A stretch of 64,000 nt of DNA, from the NCBI GenBank assembly GCA_021372945.1, contig JAJFTK010000054.1:1-64000 (forward strand), given 5' to 3'. Both the position numbers and the translations under genes were made by a program. Origin of the DNA: Planctomycetaceae bacterium. Its GTDB lineage: Bacteria; Planctomycetota; Phycisphaerae; Sedimentisphaerales; Anaerohalosphaeraceae. Position 1 is the stretch's first letter; each line of letters begins with the position of its first letter. Of this stretch, positions 59,541 to 64,000 are shown in pieces. The notes below the pieces were generated by a model. The model searched no databases, had not been told where the DNA came from, and saw only the letters and a list, made by a program, of their open reading frames with translations.

Positions 59541-59587
59541 AAGGCCGAAAAGCGAGAACCCGCTTCTTCTCTTTTCGGCCTTTTTTT
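59541..59587 (+). terminator. Rho-independent terminator after the sulfur fusion gene
   Basis: AAGGCCGAAAAG (59541-59552) pairs perfectly with CTTTTCGGCCTT (59571-59582) and is followed by a T-run to 59587. Confidence 0.93.
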
Positions 59588-59692
59588 AACTGGATTTGCA
59601 TGCTCGACTGGCTATAATCGCATAGAATCTGCCCATCCTTGGGATTTATCTACGCAGAAAAAGGATATGGTTGAACGGATTGGACCATCCAC

Positions 59693-62600
59693 ATGGCAAA
59701 TAGTATGCTTGTTTTGATTTCCGTGCTTATTTCCAGCGGGTTAGGCGAAGCGCGTGACTCATCGCTGCTGGCGGGCCAGGACCTGCACGTATCTGCTGCG
59801 ACGATGGTTTCGTGTGCCGATCCGACGCCTGAGTGGGACCAGGTGCTGCTGATGGATGACGGGGTTTCCATCCAGGTCGGAGATAATCTGCTCGGCAGCA
59901 AAAGCGCGGTGGTTTGGCTGCGTAAACAAGGCGGCGAGCAGGCGGAATTCGGGACCGGCATATCGTACGTGGCACGGGTTTATCTTGAAGGGAATATTAC
60001 GGTTCAGCAAGGACAGCAGGCCAAGTCCACATCGATGATGCACTTTGACGTCAGCGGCGCCGAGGTGCTGCTGGCTGAGTTTCGCGTGACGGGACAGGTT
60101 TTCGCCGTCACCGATGAGAAGACACAGATCGAGCGAGATTTTTTGACGGATTACGAGCTTTATTCCCGCGCCTCGGAGGCTGCACAGGCGATTCCCTCGG
60201 GGCCGACACTGCCGGCGGAGTCGATGGTGCCTGATCCGGCCCGCGTGGCGGCAAGTCCCGCCGGATCGCCGGAGAAGGCGCCCAAATTGCCTGACGCGGT
60301 TGCCAGGCAGTTGAAAGAAAGCGAGGCGGCGGCACAAAAGGAACTTGCACCCAAGACCGAGAAAACGCAAGCGGCCGAGCCGCCGACCGAAGTTTTTCCG
60401 GTGCATGTGTCGGCGGTTTGGGAACCGGCGCCGATGATCGAACGGATCGCTCTGCCCGACGGCACTCAGGCGGTTACCGCTTCGGGACGCTTCTACGTGT
60501 GGCAGAAACGATCGGCCGATCAGACGATCGAGTTCATGGCGGACAATCTTGTGCTGTTTCTTGGCAGTGCGCCGTTTGCTCTTGAGCCCAAGAAAGACAA
60601 TTCGCAGATTGGTTCGGGGGCGGTGGATTCGGTTTATCTGTCGGGCAATATTGTGATGACCGAGGGGCCCAGGACCACCCGGGCCGACGAGATCTATTAC
60701 GATTTCGTGAATCAGCGGGCGCTGGTGATCAACGCCAGCATGCGGATGTTCGATGAGGGGCGGCAAATCCCGATCTACCTGCGCGCCAAACAGATCGGCC
60801 GCGTCAGCAAGGACATTTTTGAGGCCCAGGATATTACGCTGACCAACAGCGAGTTCTATTTCCCGCAGATCTCGGTGACCGCCTCCAAGATGGTGCTGCT
60901 GACGGGAGAGGCGCTCCAGCAGCGTCAGCGGCTTGCGGAGCGGGCCGACCAGAAGGCCAAAATGGAAGGTCAGCTTTATGATGTGCGGGCGAAAGCGGGC
61001 GATTTTTCAATTTTCAAATGGTCGCGTCTGACGACGGATTTTCAGCGTCCGGACCTGCCGATCAGCCGTATTCGGTTTGGCAGCGATTCCGAATTCGGCA
61101 CTTCGATCGAGACGCAATGGTACCTGACGCGATTGCTGGGCATGACCGAACCGGAATGGCTCAAGAGCCGGTTGAATGTCGATTATTACAGCAAGCGCGG
61201 GCCCGGAGCCGGAGTGGATGCCGAATATGAGACGGACAAAGCGTATGGCGAACTGATAAGTTATATCATTGATGATCACGGAGAAGACGACCTGGGCCGC
61301 ATCGCCAGCCGCAGGAATCTTGAACCGGAGCAGGACCTTCGCGGCCGGTTCAGTTTCCGCCATCATGAATACCTGCCGGACGATTGGCAGTTGACGCTGG
61401 AGGTCAGTTACCTGTCGGACCGCAACTTTCTTGAGTGGCTGTATCGCAATGATTTCTATACCGAGAAAGAACAGGAGACCCTGGTTTACCTGAAGAAGAT
61501 CAAGGATAACTGGGGCTTTTCGATCTTAGGCAAGATGCGGATCAACGATTTTCAGACAACGACGGAAGAACTGCCCAGTATCGAATATCATCGCACGGGC
61601 CAATCGTTCTGGAATGATCAATTCACATTTTACAGCGATACGCAGGTGGCCCGGTTTCGCAATCGCTACGATGATGATGCGGTGCTGGGACCGCAGCAAA
61701 CGAGCAACTTCTACACGTTTGCTTCGACTCGCAACGAGATCGATCTGCCGCTGAGCCTGGAAACCTTCAAGCTGGTTCCGTTTGCGGCCGCCAGCTACGG
61801 CTATGAAGATAATTACGGCTGGGAGCAAGACCTGTTTGGCAGAAGCCTGGCCGGCGAGGACCAGGTGGTGCTGGGCGAGTTCGGGCTTCGCGGGGCCACG
61901 ATGTTCTGGAAAGATGACCCCTACGCGCGTTCTGAGTTTTGGGATGTGCGAGGGATCCGTCACATTGTGACGCCGTATTTTGAAACCGTGAATTACAATG
62001 CCAATGATTCGGCGGCCGACATGCGGGATGTCACGCACGTGGGGGTGTTGCAGCGATGGCAGACGCACCGCGGCAGTGAAGAAAACATTCGCACGCTTGA
62101 CTGGATGCGGCTCAACGTCGAGGCGACTTGGGTCAAGGATGACGCAAGCTCGTCCATCGGACCGGCCAATACCTATGGTCCGGCGGCGTTTGTTTACAAT
62201 GATCCGTCGATCCCACTGCTGCTCAGGCGGGACGAGAGCTTTTACGGCATGGCAAGGGACACGATAACGGGAGAATACATCTGGCGATTGTCCGACACGA
62301 TGTCGATGCTCAGCGACATCAATTACGATATGAACAGCGGCCATCTCCAGCAGCTCAATATCGGCGTCAGCCGGTTCGTTTACCCGGATCTGAGCTATTA
62401 TATCGGTTCGCGTTACCTGCGTCCGATCCTGGTGGAGATCGATGAGAACGATGACGGGGTTCTGGACATCAGCGAAAAGGGTTCGCATTCGTTCGTGACG
62501 GCGGTCAGTTACCGGATCAACCCGCGCTATGTCGCATCGTTCTCGCAGGAGTACAATTTTGATTTCGGCAAGGCGATTCGAAGTGATTTTTCACTGCTTC

Positions 62601-62758
62601 GGCAGTATCATCGGTTGTATTACGCTTTAAGTTTCTCGTTCGATGAGTCGCTCAAACGCAACTCGGTCATGGTCAGCATCTGGCCGCAGGGAGTGGATGA
62701 GCTGGCGATCGGTTCTCGCCGGTATGTCGATGTTGTGGGCCAGCCGATCGAAGACTGA
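59693..62758 (+). CDS. LptD/OstA-like outer-membrane protein
   Basis: The 1021-residue protein has a signal-like N-terminus (SMLVLISVLISSGLGEA), two OstA-type beta-rich stretches (about 40-150, and about 255-430 with the IVMTEGPRTTRADEIYYD motif), and a long C-terminal beta-barrel-like region with alternating aromatic strands up to the end. This matches LptD, which inserts lipopolysaccharide in the outer membrane, or a planctomycete relative. The linker 160-240 is rich in Pro, Ala and Glu. It implies a Gram-negative-type outer membrane. Confidence 0.75.
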   Translation: MANSMLVLISVLISSGLGEARDSSLLAGQDLHVSAATMVSCADPTPEWDQVLLMDDGVSIQVGDNLLGSKSAVVWLRKQGGEQAEFGTGISYVARVYLEGNITVQQGQQAKSTSMMHFDVSGAEVLLAEFRVTGQVFAVTDEKTQIERDFLTDYELYSRASEAAQAIPSGPTLPAESMVPDPARVAASPAGSPEKAPKLPDAVARQLKESEAAAQKELAPKTEKTQAAEPPTEVFPVHVSAVWEPAPMIERIALPDGTQAVTASGRFYVWQKRSADQTIEFMADNLVLFLGSAPFALEPKKDNSQIGSGAVDSVYLSGNIVMTEGPRTTRADEIYYDFVNQRALVINASMRMFDEGRQIPIYLRAKQIGRVSKDIFEAQDITLTNSEFYFPQISVTASKMVLLTGEALQQRQRLAERADQKAKMEGQLYDVRAKAGDFSIFKWSRLTTDFQRPDLPISRIRFGSDSEFGTSIETQWYLTRLLGMTEPEWLKSRLNVDYYSKRGPGAGVDAEYETDKAYGELISYIIDDHGEDDLGRIASRRNLEPEQDLRGRFSFRHHEYLPDDWQLTLEVSYLSDRNFLEWLYRNDFYTEKEQETLVYLKKIKDNWGFSILGKMRINDFQTTTEELPSIEYHRTGQSFWNDQFTFYSDTQVARFRNRYDDDAVLGPQQTSNFYTFASTRNEIDLPLSLETFKLVPFAAASYGYEDNYGWEQDLFGRSLAGEDQVVLGEFGLRGATMFWKDDPYARSEFWDVRGIRHIVTPYFETVNYNANDSAADMRDVTHVGVLQRWQTHRGSEENIRTLDWMRLNVEATWVKDDASSSIGPANTYGPAAFVYNDPSIPLLLRRDESFYGMARDTITGEYIWRLSDTMSMLSDINYDMNSGHLQQLNIGVSRFVYPDLSYYIGSRYLRPILVEIDENDDGVLDISEKGSHSFVTAVSYRINPRYVASFSQEYNFDFGKAIRSDFSLLRQYHRLYYALSFSFDESLKRNSVMVSIWPQGVDELAIGSRRYVDVVGQPIED

Positions 62759-62812
62759 CCCAACGGGAAACGATTAAACCCATTAACCTTTTTTTTATGT
62801 ATGGAGTGATTT

Positions 62813-63763
62813 ATGGCTTTAGTGACTTCGAAAAAGATGTTTCAAATGGCGTACAAGAATGGTTACGCCGTTGGCGCATTTAACGTCAACAACATGGAAA
62901 TTACGCAGGGAATCGTCGCGGCGGTGGCCGAAGAGAAAGCGCCCCTCATCCTTCAGATCTCGCGCGGCGCGCGGTCCTACGCGAGCATGAGTTACCTGAA
63001 GGCCATCATAGACGTGGCGGTGAAGGAAAACCCGGACATCCCGATCTGCATGCACCTGGATCACGGCGATACGTTCGAGACGTGCAAGCAGTGCGTGGAC
63101 GACGGCTTTACGTCCGTGATGATCGACGGCTCTCATAATTCATTTGAAGAGAACATCAGGATCACCAAGCAGGTGGTGGATTACGCCCATGCTCACAAGG
63201 TAGCGGTCGAAGCGGAGTTGGGCCAGCTCGGGGGTATCGAAGAGGACGTCGTTGGATTGTCGCACGATGATGTCATGAAGCACCTGACGGACCCGGAGCA
63301 GGCGGTCGAATTTGTTCATCGTACGGGTGTGGATTCCCTGGCGGTGGCGATCGGGACCAGCCACGGGGCCTATAAATTTAAGACCGCACCCAAATTGGCC
63401 CTTGACGTAGTGGAGAAGATTCAAAAAAAGCTGCCCGGTTTCCCGCTGGTCATGCACGGGTCGAGCAGCGTATTGCCTGAATTCAAGGAGCTTATCAATA
63501 AATATGGCGGCAAGATGCCGGATGCCATGGGAGTTCCGGAGTCGGCGATTACAGAAGCCAGCAAGAAGGCGGTATGCAAGGTCAATATTGACACCGATCT
63601 GCGGATGGCATTGACCGCCAAGATCAGAGAGGTATTCGCGACGAAGCCTGGCGAGTTTGACCCGCGTCATTACCTGGGGCCGGGCCGCGAAGCGATCAAG
63701 CAGATGGTCAAGCATAAGCTGCATGTGCTGGGATGTGCCGGCAAGGCCGCTGAATGCCTGTAA
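62813..63763 (+). CDS. fba: Class II fructose-bisphosphate aldolase
   Basis: The 316-residue zinc enzyme cleaves fructose 1,6-bisphosphate in glycolysis. It shows GAFNVNNMEITQGIV near the N-terminus, the zinc ligands in CMHLDHGDTFETC, MIDGSHNSFEENI, VEAELGQLGGIE, AIGTSHGAYKF and LVMHGSSSVLPE. GGAG precedes ATG 62813. Substrate could also be tagatose bisphosphate. It lies 54 nt after the LptD-like gene with no visible terminator between. Confidence 0.93.
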   Translation: MALVTSKKMFQMAYKNGYAVGAFNVNNMEITQGIVAAVAEEKAPLILQISRGARSYASMSYLKAIIDVAVKENPDIPICMHLDHGDTFETCKQCVDDGFTSVMIDGSHNSFEENIRITKQVVDYAHAHKVAVEAELGQLGGIEEDVVGLSHDDVMKHLTDPEQAVEFVHRTGVDSLAVAIGTSHGAYKFKTAPKLALDVVEKIQKKLPGFPLVMHGSSSVLPEFKELINKYGGKMPDAMGVPESAITEASKKAVCKVNIDTDLRMALTAKIREVFATKPGEFDPRHYLGPGREAIKQMVKHKLHVLGCAGKAAECL

Positions 63764-63856
63764 AAAACCAAGTAGGCAAGTTCAAGAAGTTGATCGGCGG
63801 GGCGGTCGCAGAGACTGTCCCGCCTGTTTGAGTTTCCGTGCGGAGAGTTGTCCAGA

Positions 63857-64000
63857 ATGAAAGTATCGGTGCTACTATCTTTGACGTTATCCATCTTCGG
63901 GTTTTTTCTACTGACCGGCAGTTCGTGTTATCCGGACAAGACCTCTTCCAGAGGTGTCAGCCTGCACCCGGCAGCCGTGGCCGCTGCGCCCGCAACGGCG
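63857..64000 (+). CDS. Truncated CDS, predicted lipoprotein
   Basis: The frame starts at ATG 63857 with GGAGAG upstream and runs off the window. The 48 visible residues begin MKVSVLLSLTLSIFGFFLL and reach a lipobox-like TGSSC, followed by an Ala/Pro-rich stretch. It is a probable exported lipoprotein; no domain is visible yet. Confidence 0.65.
   Translation, partial: MKVSVLLSLTLSIFGFFLLTGSSCYPDKTSSRGVSLHPAAVAAAPATA

Noticed and set aside
62759..62812. T-run before the aldolase gene as a terminator
   Set aside because: There is a run of eight T residues but no stem upstream of it, so the LptD-like and aldolase genes may be co-transcribed.

Overview
The window looks like a chromosomal piece from an anaerobic, fermentative, Gram-negative bacterium, most probably a planctomycete of the Phycisphaerae/Sedimentisphaerales type. 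This is inference from gene content: a secreted pseudopilin-like protein with an H-x9-DG tail, an ECF sigma factor paired with a membrane-anchored partner, two bidirectional NiFe hydrogenase operons, large secreted GH95 glycosidases, a TAT-exported Gfo/Idh/MocA oxidoreductase and an LptD-like outer-membrane protein. No rRNA or tRNA gene was seen, so the placement is not firm.

Layout. 0-6.5 kb is a carbohydrate catabolic block: an AraC regulator, then a pseudopilin, a URO-D-like protein, a DUF6807 (PmoA-family) protein, a ThuA protein and a Gfo/Idh/MocA oxidoreductase, closed by a terminator. 6.5-12 kb is housekeeping (recJ, a metallophosphoesterase, a prenyl synthase, miaA, deoC). 12.0-16.0 kb is a four-gene NiFe hydrogenase operon. 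17.1-19.3 kb is an AT-rich accessory island: a SPASM radical SAM enzyme beside a gene for 12 tandem Cys-containing repeats. 19.3-23.4 kb has a methyltransferase, hypotheticals and an orphan HPt protein. 23.4-28 kb has an acetyltransferase, bioA, bioD and nadB. 28-30.2 kb is a scarred stretch: an inserted membrane-protein gene, a nadB tail duplicate, a collapsed SDR/uxuA pseudogene, then the RNase P RNA gene. 30.2-37 kb holds a six-hairpin glycosidase-like protein and a double-GH95 protein. 37-47 kb is mixed metabolism (hemL, mtnA, ubiE/menG, a GT39-like transferase and others). 47.4-50.8 kb has a hydrogenase maturation protease, an ECF sigma factor with its partner, and a PfkB kinase. 50.9-55.6 kb is a second hydrogenase operon headed by rex, with Rex-type operators. 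55.9-59.6 kb has a TerB-like protein, then an ArsR regulator with a 20-bp palindrome and an 813-residue CoA-disulfide-reductase/rhodanese/TusA/DsrE-like fusion. The window ends with an LptD-like protein, a class II aldolase and a truncated lipoprotein gene.

Most unusual items. (1) A candidate undescribed RiPP-like system at 17.5-19.1 kb: a leaderless-looking precursor of 12 units of C(S/T)LNQPxG, translationally coupled to a radical SAM enzyme with a complete SPASM cysteine signature, under a promoter whose -35 box lies inside a perfect 18-bp palindrome. (2) Both AT-rich accessory inserts (17.4-19.3 kb and 27.97-28.9 kb) sit just downstream of an intact host gene, with a second degraded copy of that gene's 3' end on the far side, which suggests a common insertion route. 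(3) The two hydrogenase large subunits differ in maturation logic: one ends exactly at the last ligand motif, the other keeps an 8-residue tail. (4) Rex operators flank the second hydrogenase operon's promoter region.
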